A stretch of 64,000 nucleotides of DNA from CAZAQV01 sp964487255 (GTDB taxonomy: Bacteria > Myxococcota_A > Polyangia > Polyangiales > CAZAQV01): positions 248,001 to 312,000 of the forward strand of contig CAZAQV010000002.1 in NCBI GenBank assembly GCA_964487255.1. Reading direction: 5' to 3'. Positions 7,174-16,176 of the stretch are shown piece by piece. Both the position numbers and the translations under genes were made by a program. Position 1 is the first letter of the stretch; the number at the start of each line of letters is the position of its first letter. Under the pieces are notes generated by a model. That model was given only the letters and a program-made list of their open reading frames with translations, did no database searches and had not been told where the DNA came from.

Positions 7174-8526
7174 CTATCTGCCGGCAGGCCGGTACGAGTC
7201 TTCTTGCGGAAGCAACGGTGCCGCACCACCACCGAACTGGATGGAGAAGTCAGCATAGATGCCGTGAAGGCTCATTTCGTAATCGCCGGGCTTGCCGCAA
7301 AAGGAGCAGTTTTGCTCTGCAGAAGCAATATCTTCGGGGGTTACGGTCGCTCCGCCGAAGCGGTACGCGTAGGCGATGTTGGCCTGCCAATCACCAGCAT
7401 CATATCCACAACCAGCCGTGATCGAGTTGGTGGGCGCAGGCGGCGTACCAAAAGGCGTCGGGTATGCCTTCTGCGAAGTGCGAGCGTCGAAGATGTACCC
7501 AAGACGCAGGGCGAGTTGGCCCTTCTCGAGCAGGCGGGCCTCGGCTCCGAAACGAAGTGTCACCGCGTCGTCCCAATCGAAGACATTCGCGGGGGCCATC
7601 GACTCCCCCATGCCCGGGTTTTCGCTCAGCACCAGAGGACCGGCTTTGCCGGAAATATAGGAGGCCTCGTTTTGGCTTTGGAAGCCGTACTCGAAGTCGA
7701 ATGCTGCGCCGAAGCGACCGTAGTCGCCACGAATGCCGGCCGTAAGACGTGCCGGCAAGACGAAGGTCGAGCTCAAGTCGGTGGCGTCAAGAGAAAGCGC
7801 GCGGCCTTCGTCCGCGGAAATGTCGACTTCTGTCCTGTGTCGGTAGTTTAGGCCAATCGAAAAATGCTCGCGTTCGGTGGGCAAGCCACGATCGACAGGC
7901 GTCCATTGCGCGCCAGCGCGAAAGCTAAACCAGTTAACACCCGTCAGGTTGAACTCGAGGTTCGGATCGCTGTCTCCGAAGGTTTGCGAGCGGTCGAGCG
8001 ACATGTACGTGACGCGATAACCGAGTCCGAGTCTGACGCCTTGCGGAAGCTTGAAAGCGATGCCTGGTGTTGCCTCGATAAAAACGAGTGTCGTCGAGTC
8101 GACCGCTGCGTTACCCTGGAAGTCATATTCGTAGCTCGCGCCCGCTGAAGCGACAGGGAAGATCGCGAAGCCCGCGCTCATCCATTCGGTGATCGGCACC
8201 GCAACACCCACTAAGAACAAAGGTGCGATGGTGGTCTCCGAATCGATGTTGGTGTCCGCTTGAGGCGAACCCTTCACGCCGCCCACCAGAAGCGAGAAGT
8301 CGGCCAGCAAGGTGAGCTTTTCGGACCCGGCGAGACCGGCCGGGTTGTGAAAGAGGGAAGAAGGGTCGTTGACGTAGCCCACGGCAGTGCCGCCCATTCC
8401 CATATGGCGCGCAGAGTAGAGAATCGGCGTGTCGTAGCCGCCTGCCTGTGCAGCGCGCGGGCTCGAGCCAAACGCGGCGAGCGCGCAGAGAACACTGAGA
8501 ATGTGAATAATAGCGTGGCGTTGCAT
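7174..8526 (-). CDS. FadL/OMPP1-family outer-membrane transport protein
   Basis: 450 residues. Signal peptide ends near PRAAQA. The mature N-terminus has the family hallmark of an N-terminal hatch helix and NPA motif (SARHMGMGGTAVG, DPSSLFHNPAGL), followed by alternating amphipathic strands of a 14-stranded barrel and a Phe-terminated late strand. FadL-type proteins import long-chain fatty acids and other hydrophobics across the outer membrane; the substrate here is unknown. Two Cys pairs near the C-terminus (NCSFCG) are unusual for a barrel. The start at ATG 8526 has a GGGGG-containing purine run about 10 nt upstream. Confidence 0.88.
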   Translation of the reverse strand: MQRHAIIHILSVLCALAAFGSSPRAAQAGGYDTPILYSARHMGMGGTAVGYVNDPSSLFHNPAGLAGSEKLTLLADFSLLVGGVKGSPQADTNIDSETTIAPLFLVGVAVPITEWMSAGFAIFPVASAGASYEYDFQGNAAVDSTTLVFIEATPGIAFKLPQGVRLGLGYRVTYMSLDRSQTFGDSDPNLEFNLTGVNWFSFRAGAQWTPVDRGLPTEREHFSIGLNYRHRTEVDISADEGRALSLDATDLSSTFVLPARLTAGIRGDYGRFGAAFDFEYGFQSQNEASYISGKAGPLVLSENPGMGESMAPANVFDWDDAVTLRFGAEARLLEKGQLALRLGYIFDARTSQKAYPTPFGTPPAPTNSITAGCGYDAGDWQANIAYAYRFGGATVTPEDIASAEQNCSFCGKPGDYEMSLHGIYADFSIQFGGGAAPLLPQEDSYRPAGR

Positions 8527-8721
8527 GGCGTCGAACCCCCTTATGGATGTGGTGGGAGCTACCCGATTGCGCGTGGAGTTTCAACCACCGCACGTGCGCA
8601 CGCGCATTTTCCAACGTTTCCGCGCGTGAGCGCACCTGCTCGCGGCGCATGACAATCAAGAGCTGTCCACGGATGACACTTCGGTCCGGCCGAGCCCCAT
8701 GCTAAGAGTGCGCGCTGAAAC

Positions 8722-10149
8722 ATGCCTCGTACATCCCCGCACTTGTATAAGCGCCAAACGGTCCGAGCTGACCTGGCATTCCTTTTGATCCTGGCTTTCG
8801 TGACGCTGGCGCCCGACGCTGCCCGCGCAAACGATGGCCCGCTCGCCGACCTACCCATTGTCGTCGAGAAGCTCGACAACGGGTTGACCGTCGTGATGAG
8901 CCCGAGCCGCACGATCCCGACGGTTGCCATCGCGGTCTACTACGACGTCGGCTCACGCAACGAAGCGCAAGGCCGCTCTGGCTTCGCGCACCTCTTCGAG
9001 CACATGATGTTCCAAGGCTCGGCCAATGTGGACAAGGGCGAGCACTTTGCGCTCGTGATGAACCGAGGCGGCACGATGAACGGCACAACTAGCGTCGACC
9101 GCACGAACTACTATGAGACGCTGCCTTCGAACGAACTCGAACTCGGCTTGTGGCTTGAGGCAGACCGCATGCGGTCGCTGCGCATCAGCGAAGAAAACTT
9201 CGAAAATCAACGACAAGTCGTCATGGAAGAGCGACGCCAGAGCTACATGAACCGCCCGTACATGCTGAGCATGCTGCGCATCAACGAGCTTGCGTACGGC
9301 AAGTACTGGCCCTACGCGCACTCCACCATCGGTGACATGGAGGACCTGCAAAAGGCACCGCTTTCTGCGGTTCAAGCTTTTTTTGATACCTATTATGCCC
9401 CCAACAACGCAGTTCTGAGCGTCGCAGGTGATTTCGAGCCGGCGGAGCTGATGTCCCTTGCTCGTAAGCATTTTGGCAACATCCCCCCGAGTGTCGTCCC
9501 GGAATTTGAGCCCGAGCCGATCAAGCCACAGACACAGGAACAAATCGAAACGATGCAAGATTCGCTCGCGAAACTCCCGGCGTTTCATATCGCGTACCAC
9601 ATCCCACCGATACGGACGACAGACCATTACGCGCTGGAGATGCTGGCCGCCGTGCTCGGCGATGGTGAGTCCTCGCGGCTGTACCAGAAGCTCGTCAAAG
9701 AAGAAGAACTCGTCCAGGAGATTCATGTCAACACCGATGACCGGCGCGGTCCGGACCTGTTTTCGTTCTGGGTCGTCATGGCCGAGGGCAAGAAGGCTGA
9801 AGATGCGCGAACGATGATCTTCGAAGAGTTCGAGAAAATCGCAAGTGAGGGCATCACCGACCAGGAACTCGAGCGCGTTCGAGCACAAACGCGCGCCTCG
9901 TTTGTCTATTCACTCGAATCAAACATGTCGCGCGCCATGCAGCTCGCGGAATTCCAAGTGTACTTCGGAGATGCGACGCTCTTGCGCGGCGAACCGGCTC
10001 GCTACGCCGCGGTCAAAGGCGACGACATCCAACGCGTCGCAAAGAAGTATTTTGCTTCCACGAATCGTACGGTGCTCGACGTCGTCCCCGCACCGCCCAA
10101 GGCGGACGAAAAGGCTCCGGCCACGCCTGCCAAGAAAGGAAAGAAGTAG
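8722..10149 (+). CDS. M16-family zinc metallopeptidase, catalytic subunit
   Basis: 475 residues with an N-terminal signal peptide (cleavage near ARA-ND at ~36). The inverted zinc motif HxxEH is intact (H90, E93, H94) and a downstream Glu near 168 sits at the expected spacing, so this is the catalytic half of a pitrilysin/insulinase-type peptidase. The next gene starts 2 nt after its stop and encodes a degenerate M16 protein. Such pairs form a clamshell heterodimer in which one subunit carries zinc and the other binds substrate. The C-terminus is Lys/Ala/Pro-rich. It probably degrades peptides in the periplasm. Confidence 0.93.
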   Translation: MPRTSPHLYKRQTVRADLAFLLILAFVTLAPDAARANDGPLADLPIVVEKLDNGLTVVMSPSRTIPTVAIAVYYDVGSRNEAQGRSGFAHLFEHMMFQGSANVDKGEHFALVMNRGGTMNGTTSVDRTNYYETLPSNELELGLWLEADRMRSLRISEENFENQRQVVMEERRQSYMNRPYMLSMLRINELAYGKYWPYAHSTIGDMEDLQKAPLSAVQAFFDTYYAPNNAVLSVAGDFEPAELMSLARKHFGNIPPSVVPEFEPEPIKPQTQEQIETMQDSLAKLPAFHIAYHIPPIRTTDHYALEMLAAVLGDGESSRLYQKLVKEEELVQEIHVNTDDRRGPDLFSFWVVMAEGKKAEDARTMIFEEFEKIASEGITDQELERVRAQTRASFVYSLESNMSRAMQLAEFQVYFGDATLLRGEPARYAAVKGDDIQRVAKKYFASTNRTVLDVVPAPPKADEKAPATPAKKGKK

Positions 10150-10151
10150 CC

Positions 10152-11747
10152 ATGCGATACTCGACCCAAAGCCTTCTGTGCACCTTGGTTTGCGCAACGC
10201 TCATCGCCTGCGGCGGTAGCGCAACGGTGAGAACCGACAACGGCAAGGGCGAACCCATCGTTCGCAGCGACGGCACCGAAGTGCCGCCCGCGGCCATGTC
10301 GACACCACCCGAGTCCGCGCCGCCTCGTGACATCAAGTTCCCGCCGATGACGCGCTTCACGCTCGACAACGGGCTCGAGGTCAATGTCGTCGAACACAAA
10401 GAGCTTCCCGTCGTCCACTTTGGCCTCATGTTCAAAAGTGGCGGCGAGACCGACCCCGCACGCTTCGCCGGGCTTTCCGACTTGGTCGCAAAGATGCTCA
10501 AAGAGGGCACCAAGAAGCGCTCCGGCGTGGAGCTTGCCGAAGCCGTGGCGCTCCTCGGCGCAGATCTGTGGACGAGCACAGACAAGGAAAACACCTACGT
10601 CACGATGCGTTCGCTGAGCGACAAATTCTCCCCCGCGCTCGAGATTTTGGGTGAGGTGGTGATGGAGCCGGCGTTCGCCCCCAAAGAGGTCGTCAAACTC
10701 CTGCGTCGCGAAAAGGATCGCCTCAAGGTCGAACTCAGCCAACCGAAGTACCTCGCGCGCCGAGAGGTTGCGCGACAGGCTTTCGGGCAGAAGCACCCCT
10801 ACGCGGTGACCGACACGACGCTCGATGCACTCGGGCGCGTCAAGCGCACGCACTTTTTCCAGTGGCGCAGCAAACACTTCGTGCCCAACAACGCTGTGCT
10901 GGTGGTGGTCGGAGACGTCAGCACGGACCAGGTCAAAACGGAGGTCGAAAAGATCTTCAAGAAGTGGAAGAAGAAGACGGTCAAGCCCGTCCGCTACCCA
11001 GAGCTGCCCGAGCGTGAGACACGTGAAATCGTGCTTCTGGACGTACCCGAGGCCGAGCAGTCGATCATTACCATCGTCAACCCGGCCTTCAAAGGCTACC
11101 GCAAGAGCGACGAGTTCATTCCGTTCACCGTGGCCAATCAGGTGCTCGGGGGCTCGGCAGCATCACGCCTATTCATGGACCTGCGAGAAAAGCGCTCACT
11201 GACTTACGGTGCGTACAGCTGGATTACCGAAGGTGAGGACCGAAACCTCTTCGCGGCCTATGCGCAGGTGCGAAACGAAGTCACCGGCGAAGCCATGGAC
11301 GCGTTCTTCGAACACCTTGAGCGCATCACGAACGAACCCGCTTCTGAACAAGAGATCGACAACGCGCACCGATACTTGAGCGACAGTTTCCCGCTCAAGA
11401 TCGACACGCCGCGACGCATCCTGAGCATGATCATGGAGCAGCGTTCGCTCGAGCTCGATGACGACTACTGGGACAACTATCGCTCGGCCATTCGCGACGT
11501 CTCGCAGGAAGAAGCCTTTTCAGCTGCACAAGCGCACATCCACCCGGACAAGGCCTTGGTCGTGGTGGTGGGACGTGCGGCAGATATTGCGGGCGACCTC
11601 AGTAAGTTCGGCACCGTCAAAGTCATCGACAAAGACGGCAAAGTGCAGCGTAAAATCGAAGCCCAAACCGCCGACGACGAAGGGGCTACCAGCGAACCAA
11701 AGGCAGCCAAAGGTGAGAAGGCCGCAAAGAAAGCCGCGGCCGAATAA
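10152..11747 (+). CDS. M16-family peptidase-like lipoprotein, non-catalytic partner
   Basis: 531 residues. The signal peptide ends in the lipobox LIACG, so the mature protein is lipid-anchored. It has two M16 domains, but the zinc motif HxxEH is missing (GLSDLVAKML lies at that position). The substrate-binding Arg/Tyr pair in the C-terminal domain is present (REKRSLTYGAYSW). It presumably tethers the soluble catalytic subunit encoded just upstream to the membrane and shapes the chamber. The last ~40 residues are a low-complexity Ala/Lys/Glu tail. A terminator follows 23 nt after the stop. Confidence 0.92.
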   Translation: MRYSTQSLLCTLVCATLIACGGSATVRTDNGKGEPIVRSDGTEVPPAAMSTPPESAPPRDIKFPPMTRFTLDNGLEVNVVEHKELPVVHFGLMFKSGGETDPARFAGLSDLVAKMLKEGTKKRSGVELAEAVALLGADLWTSTDKENTYVTMRSLSDKFSPALEILGEVVMEPAFAPKEVVKLLRREKDRLKVELSQPKYLARREVARQAFGQKHPYAVTDTTLDALGRVKRTHFFQWRSKHFVPNNAVLVVVGDVSTDQVKTEVEKIFKKWKKKTVKPVRYPELPERETREIVLLDVPEAEQSIITIVNPAFKGYRKSDEFIPFTVANQVLGGSAASRLFMDLREKRSLTYGAYSWITEGEDRNLFAAYAQVRNEVTGEAMDAFFEHLERITNEPASEQEIDNAHRYLSDSFPLKIDTPRRILSMIMEQRSLELDDDYWDNYRSAIRDVSQEEAFSAAQAHIHPDKALVVVVGRAADIAGDLSKFGTVKVIDKDGKVQRKIEAQTADDEGATSEPKAAKGEKAAKKAAAE

Positions 11748-11770
11748 CCGACCCCATTTCTTGCCATGTC

Positions 11771-11798
11771 AAAAGCCCTCCACCCGGAGGGCTTTTTT
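11771..11798 (+). terminator. Intrinsic terminator after the M16 pair
   Basis: AAAAGCCCTCC, loop ACCC, GGAGGGCTTTTTT: an 11-bp perfect stem with a T-run. It lies between convergent genes and, with its A-run on the left, can also end the minus-strand gene at 11824. Confidence 0.9.
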
Positions 11799-11823
11799 GT
11801 TTACCTGAAAGCGTCGCGTCGGC

Positions 11824-12600
11824 TCAGCTGCAGGTTGCGGTCTTGGGAAGGCACGCGCCGTCGGCGTTGCACTGATGAATTACGTCCGGATGTGAGCAGT
11901 TGGGGTCGTTCTCCGGGCAGTCCGGAATGCACTCGTCACCACACAGTTTGTCCGCGCACGCATAGCCTTGACTTGGATGACCGCACCAAGCCTCGGTGCA
12001 GTACACCGAGCCGTCATCACATCCGCAGCTGTTGCAGCCGTCGGCAGCGCCGAAGCTCTCACCATGCTTGTACTCTTTGCCGTAGTAGATGCAGGAGGAG
12101 CTGGGCTCGGGCTCGCACAAGAGCTCGGTGCAAGACACTTGACCGTCGTTGCAGCCACAACCGTTGCAGCCGTCGGTCGACGGAAAGCCTTCGCCGTCCT
12201 GATAGGTCATGCCGTTGTACTCGCACGACGCCGGCGCTGGGCCGCAGTCCAGCTCGGTACAGACCACGTCGCCGTCGTTACAGCCACAGCTGTTACAACC
12301 ATCGGTAGACGCAAACCCCTCTCCGTCTGAATAGACCACGCCATCATAGGTGCAGGTGCCTGCGCCGCAGTCGGGGTCGGGCGCTTGGCAGAACGCATCA
12401 CACTGACCGTCGCCATACCAACCTTGTCGGTCGCATAGGTCACAGGGCTCGCCGTAGAGCAGTCTGCACAGCGCGGCCACGGCCGACGAGTCGGCTTTGC
12501 CGTCCATCGCCAGCGAAGCCTTGCTTACGGTCACAGGTTCAGTGGTGGAAGCACAGGCACAAAGCGCCAGGCTGAGAAGAAAAAAAGCTTGTGTTTTCAT
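11824..12600 (-). CDS. Lipoprotein with tandem VWC/pacifastin-like Cys repeats
   Basis: 258 residues from ATG 12600 (AAAGGAG 9 nt upstream). Lipobox LCACA. After a leader region (~residues 25-75) come three tandem modules of about 43 residues. Each has the pattern C-x(18)-C-x2-C-x-C-x6-C-x4-C (for example DGCNSCGCNDGDVVCTELDC), and a less regular Cys-rich tail follows. This spacing resembles von Willebrand factor type C or pacifastin-type modules, which are disulfide-rich binding or protease-inhibitor folds in eukaryotes. The bacterial function is unknown. The modules are similar enough to indicate internal duplication. It is not co-directional with its neighbours. Confidence 0.78.
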   Translation of the reverse strand: MKTQAFFLLSLALCACASTTEPVTVSKASLAMDGKADSSAVAALCRLLYGEPCDLCDRQGWYGDGQCDAFCQAPDPDCGAGTCTYDGVVYSDGEGFASTDGCNSCGCNDGDVVCTELDCGPAPASCEYNGMTYQDGEGFPSTDGCNGCGCNDGQVSCTELLCEPEPSSSCIYYGKEYKHGESFGAADGCNSCGCDDGSVYCTEAWCGHPSQGYACADKLCGDECIPDCPENDPNCSHPDVIHQCNADGACLPKTATCS

Positions 12601-12683
12601 GAGGTTTCTCCTTTGCAACGGTTGGTTTTTCGCCACGTGTCCAACGTACTCGCTGAACCCCCAATTTCAAGCTTCGCAAACAC

Positions 12684-12760
12684 CATACTGTATACGGATG
12701 TTTGATTTTTGTATTCTGAAACATGTGATCACGTTGAATCGTAGACTTTATGCTGTATAC
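12684..12760. promoter_or_regulatory. Repeated CTGTATAC sites before a regulator gene
   Basis: CATACTGTATAC at 12684-12695 and TATGCTGTATAC at 12749-12760 share CTGTATAC with a conserved TA(Y)RC-like left half. They lie in the divergent region between a lipoprotein gene and a TIGR02147-family gene, the second overlapping the proposed start codon. They are possible operators for autoregulation; there is no further support. Confidence 0.3.
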
Positions 12761-13631
12761 ATTTGGGGTGTTGAAGGAGTTGTACGAATATCGCGATTAT
12801 CGGGCGTTTCTTCGCGATTTCTACGATCGGGCGAAAAAGAAGCGGGGCTTCTCTTATCGCGCCTTTTCACGTCGGGCGGGCCTTAGCTCGCCCAACTACC
12901 TCAAGTTGGTCATCGAAGGAGACCGCAACTTGTCGGAGAACATGGCGGAGCGCTTTGCGACCGCGTGCGGACTCGACGACGAACAGTCGCGCTTTTTCAC
13001 GACCCTCGTCGAACACAACCAGGCGAAAGACAGTGAGACAAAGCTGCGGGCCGAACAGCGGCTCTACGAGTTTTCACGCTTTCGCAAAGTCCACCGCATG
13101 CGCTCGGAGCTGACGGACTACTACACGACCTGGTACGTGCCAGTCGTGCGGGAGCTGGCCTCACGCCCGGACTTCGAAGCCGATCCCAAGTGGGTCGCTC
13201 GACAGGTTCGCCCGCGAATCAGCGTGAGCCAAGCGCGCAAGGCCTTGGCGATCTTGGAGCGCACGGGAATGCTCGTCGAAGAGGACGGAAAGTGGACGCA
13301 GTCCGACCCGCTTGTGAGCACGCCGCATGAAATCCCGCTCCCTGCGATCGCAGCTTTTCACCGCGCGATGATGGACATGGCGTCGCAAGCCATCGACAAT
13401 GTCGAGCGGGAGGAGCGGGACATCTCGTCGCTGACGATGTGTGTGCCCCGAGCCCAGGTGCCAGCGATCAAGTCACGTATTCAAGAGTTCCGACGAGAAC
13501 TGCTCAAGCTCTCTGCGACGGGCGAAAACCCAGAACAGGTCGTGCAGCTCAACATGCAGTTTTTCCCCCTGTCGAAAGCGCCCGACAACCCACAAGCGGA
13601 GAAAGCAAAAGGAGAACCCAGCGATGCTTAG
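12750..13631 (+). CDS. TIGR02147-family protein (putative regulator)
   Basis: 293 residues. The N-terminus shows the family signature (YEYRDYRAFLRDFYDRAKK, then FSYRAFSRRAGLSSPNYLK, a helix-turn-helix-like segment), and the rest is the DUF4423-like helical body. The family is known mainly from Fibrobacter and deltaproteobacteria and is presumed to be regulatory. The ATG at 12750 has no clear ribosome-binding site; a GTG at 12768 would place the start closer to the conserved YxDY motif. The gene overlaps the following lipoprotein gene by 8 nt, so the two are coupled. Confidence 0.85.
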   Translation: MLYTFGVLKELYEYRDYRAFLRDFYDRAKKKRGFSYRAFSRRAGLSSPNYLKLVIEGDRNLSENMAERFATACGLDDEQSRFFTTLVEHNQAKDSETKLRAEQRLYEFSRFRKVHRMRSELTDYYTTWYVPVVRELASRPDFEADPKWVARQVRPRISVSQARKALAILERTGMLVEEDGKWTQSDPLVSTPHEIPLPAIAAFHRAMMDMASQAIDNVEREERDISSLTMCVPRAQVPAIKSRIQEFRRELLKLSATGENPEQVVQLNMQFFPLSKAPDNPQAEKAKGEPSDA

Positions 13632-14283
13632 GTCCACGACATCCGTTCTATTACTCGTTTGCACGACCGGCTGCATTGGCACCGAGACGGGCAATCCCGT
13701 TAAGCCGATGATCGACGCCTCTCGCATTGAGCTCGTGATGCACTCCGACAGTTATGAAGTGGTTGGTCGGGCCGGCGCTGTATCAGAGGACGGTGAGATC
13801 GCGAGTTTCGAGGTCTGGTCGAGCGAAGAGCCGCTACGCAGCCCCGTCAAGCCATCAACAGGGTTCGCGTTCGAGTTCTTTGGCTCAACGCCCCCATTTC
13901 GCGTGTATGCCGAAAACGAAGCCGGTCAAAGCGAGATGCTCGCTCTTGGCACTGAGAACACCGCTGAGACCTTCTCTTGTTTCAGCTACGTGGGAGAGTT
14001 CGATTTTGAGCTTGGCGTCATTCCCGCGACCGAAGGCGACATTGAGCTCTTGACCCTTCGTTTCCTGAACATGTGCGGGACGGAGGCCACTCTCGAAAAC
14101 GTACGACTTCGACTGCAGCAAGACGGCCTGAGCATCCGTGGGCCAGCAGGTCCCACCCCCGCCACAGAGGCCGCGGTTGTCACCATCGTCGCCAACGCCT
14201 CTGTCACAGAGTTCGCCGACATCGTCCTGGTCGGCGATCGAAACGTTGGCTCGATCAGCTTCCGGGGACGGGTTCAGCGCTAG
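13624..14283 (+). CDS. Lipoprotein with GTETGNP motif, partner of TIGR02147 gene
   Basis: 219 residues. Short signal peptide and lipobox TTGC, then IGTETGNPVKP at the mature N-terminus, a motif I associate with lipoproteins encoded beside TIGR02147 genes. The body is predicted beta-rich and has two Cys far apart (CFSY, MCGTE) that could pair. The start ATG lies inside the end of the regulator gene (8-nt overlap), which argues for a shared function. AAAGGAGAACCC upstream serves as the ribosome-binding site. No enzymatic motif is visible. Confidence 0.75.
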   Translation: MLRSTTSVLLLVCTTGCIGTETGNPVKPMIDASRIELVMHSDSYEVVGRAGAVSEDGEIASFEVWSSEEPLRSPVKPSTGFAFEFFGSTPPFRVYAENEAGQSEMLALGTENTAETFSCFSYVGEFDFELGVIPATEGDIELLTLRFLNMCGTEATLENVRLRLQQDGLSIRGPAGPTPATEAAVVTIVANASVTEFADIVLVGDRNVGSISFRGRVQR

Positions 14284-14317
14284 GATGTTGCCAATAGCGC
14301 CTGGGTTTCATCCGGGC

Positions 14318-14323
14318 TAGGCT
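14318..14323 (+). promoter_or_regulatory. -10-like box of glmS (leaderless type)
   Basis: TAGGCT ends 7 nt before the glmS ATG, the usual distance from a -10 box to a transcription start. There is no Shine-Dalgarno sequence in between, so transcription probably starts at the ATG. No good -35 is visible. Confidence 0.45.
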
Positions 14324-14330
14324 CCGCCCA

Positions 14331-16163
14331 ATGTGCGGAATTGTTGGTTATCTGGGTCCCGAGGCGAGCGCCCCGATCCTGCTCGACGGCCTGCGTCGAC
14401 TTGAGTATCGGGGCTACGATTCAGCCGGATTGGCAGTCGTCGCCGATGGCAAGATCGAGACGATCCGCGCGGTGGGCAAGCTTCGCAATCTCGAAGCGGC
14501 ACTTCAGGAGCGCGCCCTACCGGGCACAACGGGCATCGGTCACACCAGGTGGGCAACGCATGGTGCGCCCACCGAGGTCAACGCACACCCGCACGCGGTC
14601 GGGGACATCGCTGTCGTGCACAACGGCATCATCGAAAACCACATCGAGATCCGCAAACGTCTGGTCCAAGCCGGCGCAAAGATCCAAAGCGATACCGACA
14701 CCGAGCTCGTCGCGCACCTGATTCATTTGCGCTGCAGCAAAGGCAGCGGGCTGTTCGATGCCGTTCGTGAAACACTCTCCGAGCTCGAAGGCGCATACGC
14801 GATCGCGGTCGTTTCGACCAAAGCGCCGGACGAGATTGTAGTCGCAAAGAACTCATCGCCACTCGTGCTCGGACTCGGCGAAGGTGAAGCCTTTTGCGCA
14901 AGCGATATTCCCGCCATCCTTCCTTATACGCGGCAAATGGTCTTTTTGGAGGACGGCGACTGTGCCCTTCTGAAACGAGACGGCGTACGTATTGTCGACG
15001 GCGACGGAACCGCGGTCGAGCGCGCAGCGCAGCGCATTGACTGGTCCCCAACGATGGCCGAGAAGGCCGGCTACAAGCACTTCATGCTCAAAGAGATCTT
15101 CGAACAGCCTCGGGCCATCGAAGACACCCTTCGGGGCCGACTCGAGCGTGAAGCAGGCACGATCAATGGCCTCGAAATCGGTCTGAGCGCGCAAGACGCG
15201 AGCGAGATCAAACGCGTCATTTTCGTCGCGTGTGGGACGAGCCACTACGCTTCGATGGTGGGGCGGCATTTTGTCGAAAGTATCGCGAAGGTACCGGCGA
15301 CCTGCGAGCTGGCGAGCGAGTTCCGCAACCGCGAACCAGTCGTGGGTCCGGGCGACCTGGTCATCGCGGTGAGCCAGTCGGGCGAGACGCTGGACACGTT
15401 AACGGCAGCCCAAAAGGCAAAGGCAGGCGGCGCGAAGGTTCTAGCCATTGTCAACGTGATCGGCAGCGCCATCGCACGAATGGCCGATGCCGCCTTCTAT
15501 ACCCATGCGGGTCCGGAGATCAGCGTGGCGTCGACCAAGTGCTTCAGCGCACAAATGGCGAACTTCTTGATGTTCGCCATCTGGCTGGGCCAATCGCGCG
15601 ACACGCTCTCCGGCGATCAAACGCGACAGCTCGTTGAAGACCTTGCGCGCATTCCACAACAGATGGACAGCACCCTTGCAAGTGTGCGGCAGGTGTGCGC
15701 AAATCTGGCCAAGCGCTACCGCGACGCACGAGACGTGCTCTTTTTGGGACGCGGCTACAACTATCCGATCGCGCTTGAGGGCGCGCTCAAACTCAAGGAA
15801 ATCTCCTACGTGCACGCCGAAGGCTACGCAGCCGGCGAAATGAAGCACGGGCCGATCGCGCTGATCGACGAGAACGTGCCGGTTTTTGTGATCGCCACCA
15901 AAGATTCCTCGTACGAGCGAACACTGAGCAACTTGCAGGAAGCCAAGGCGCGCGAGGCGATGGTGATCGGCATCGCGACCGAGGGCGACGAGGACGCGCG
16001 CGAGCAGAGCGACGACTTGATCGAGGTCCCCGCGGTGCGCGAGGAGCTCGTGCCCTTTCTGAGCGTACTGCCGCTCCAGATGTATGCGTACTACGTCGCG
16101 GACTTCAAAGGGACGGATGTCGACCAGCCGCGCAACCTCGCCAAGACGGTCACCGTCGAGTAG
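14331..16163 (+). CDS. glmS: Glutamine-fructose-6-phosphate aminotransferase
   Basis: 610 residues, the full family length. It makes glucosamine-6-phosphate from fructose-6-phosphate and glutamine, the first step toward UDP-GlcNAc for peptidoglycan and LPS. Cys2 of MCGIVGYLG is the N-terminal glutaminase nucleophile. The two SIS isomerase domains are intact (FVACGTSHYASMVGRH, AVSQSGETLDTL, EGALKLKEISYVHAEGY) and the canonical end NLAKTVTVE is present. No glmS-ribozyme-like sequence precedes it; the upstream gap is only 47 nt. It leads a short run with two glycosyltransferase genes. Confidence 0.98.
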   Translation: MCGIVGYLGPEASAPILLDGLRRLEYRGYDSAGLAVVADGKIETIRAVGKLRNLEAALQERALPGTTGIGHTRWATHGAPTEVNAHPHAVGDIAVVHNGIIENHIEIRKRLVQAGAKIQSDTDTELVAHLIHLRCSKGSGLFDAVRETLSELEGAYAIAVVSTKAPDEIVVAKNSSPLVLGLGEGEAFCASDIPAILPYTRQMVFLEDGDCALLKRDGVRIVDGDGTAVERAAQRIDWSPTMAEKAGYKHFMLKEIFEQPRAIEDTLRGRLEREAGTINGLEIGLSAQDASEIKRVIFVACGTSHYASMVGRHFVESIAKVPATCELASEFRNREPVVGPGDLVIAVSQSGETLDTLTAAQKAKAGGAKVLAIVNVIGSAIARMADAAFYTHAGPEISVASTKCFSAQMANFLMFAIWLGQSRDTLSGDQTRQLVEDLARIPQQMDSTLASVRQVCANLAKRYRDARDVLFLGRGYNYPIALEGALKLKEISYVHAEGYAAGEMKHGPIALIDENVPVFVIATKDSSYERTLSNLQEAKAREAMVIGIATEGDEDAREQSDDLIEVPAVREELVPFLSVLPLQMYAYYVADFKGTDVDQPRNLAKTVTVE

Positions 16164-16176
16164 GAGAGCTCGATCC

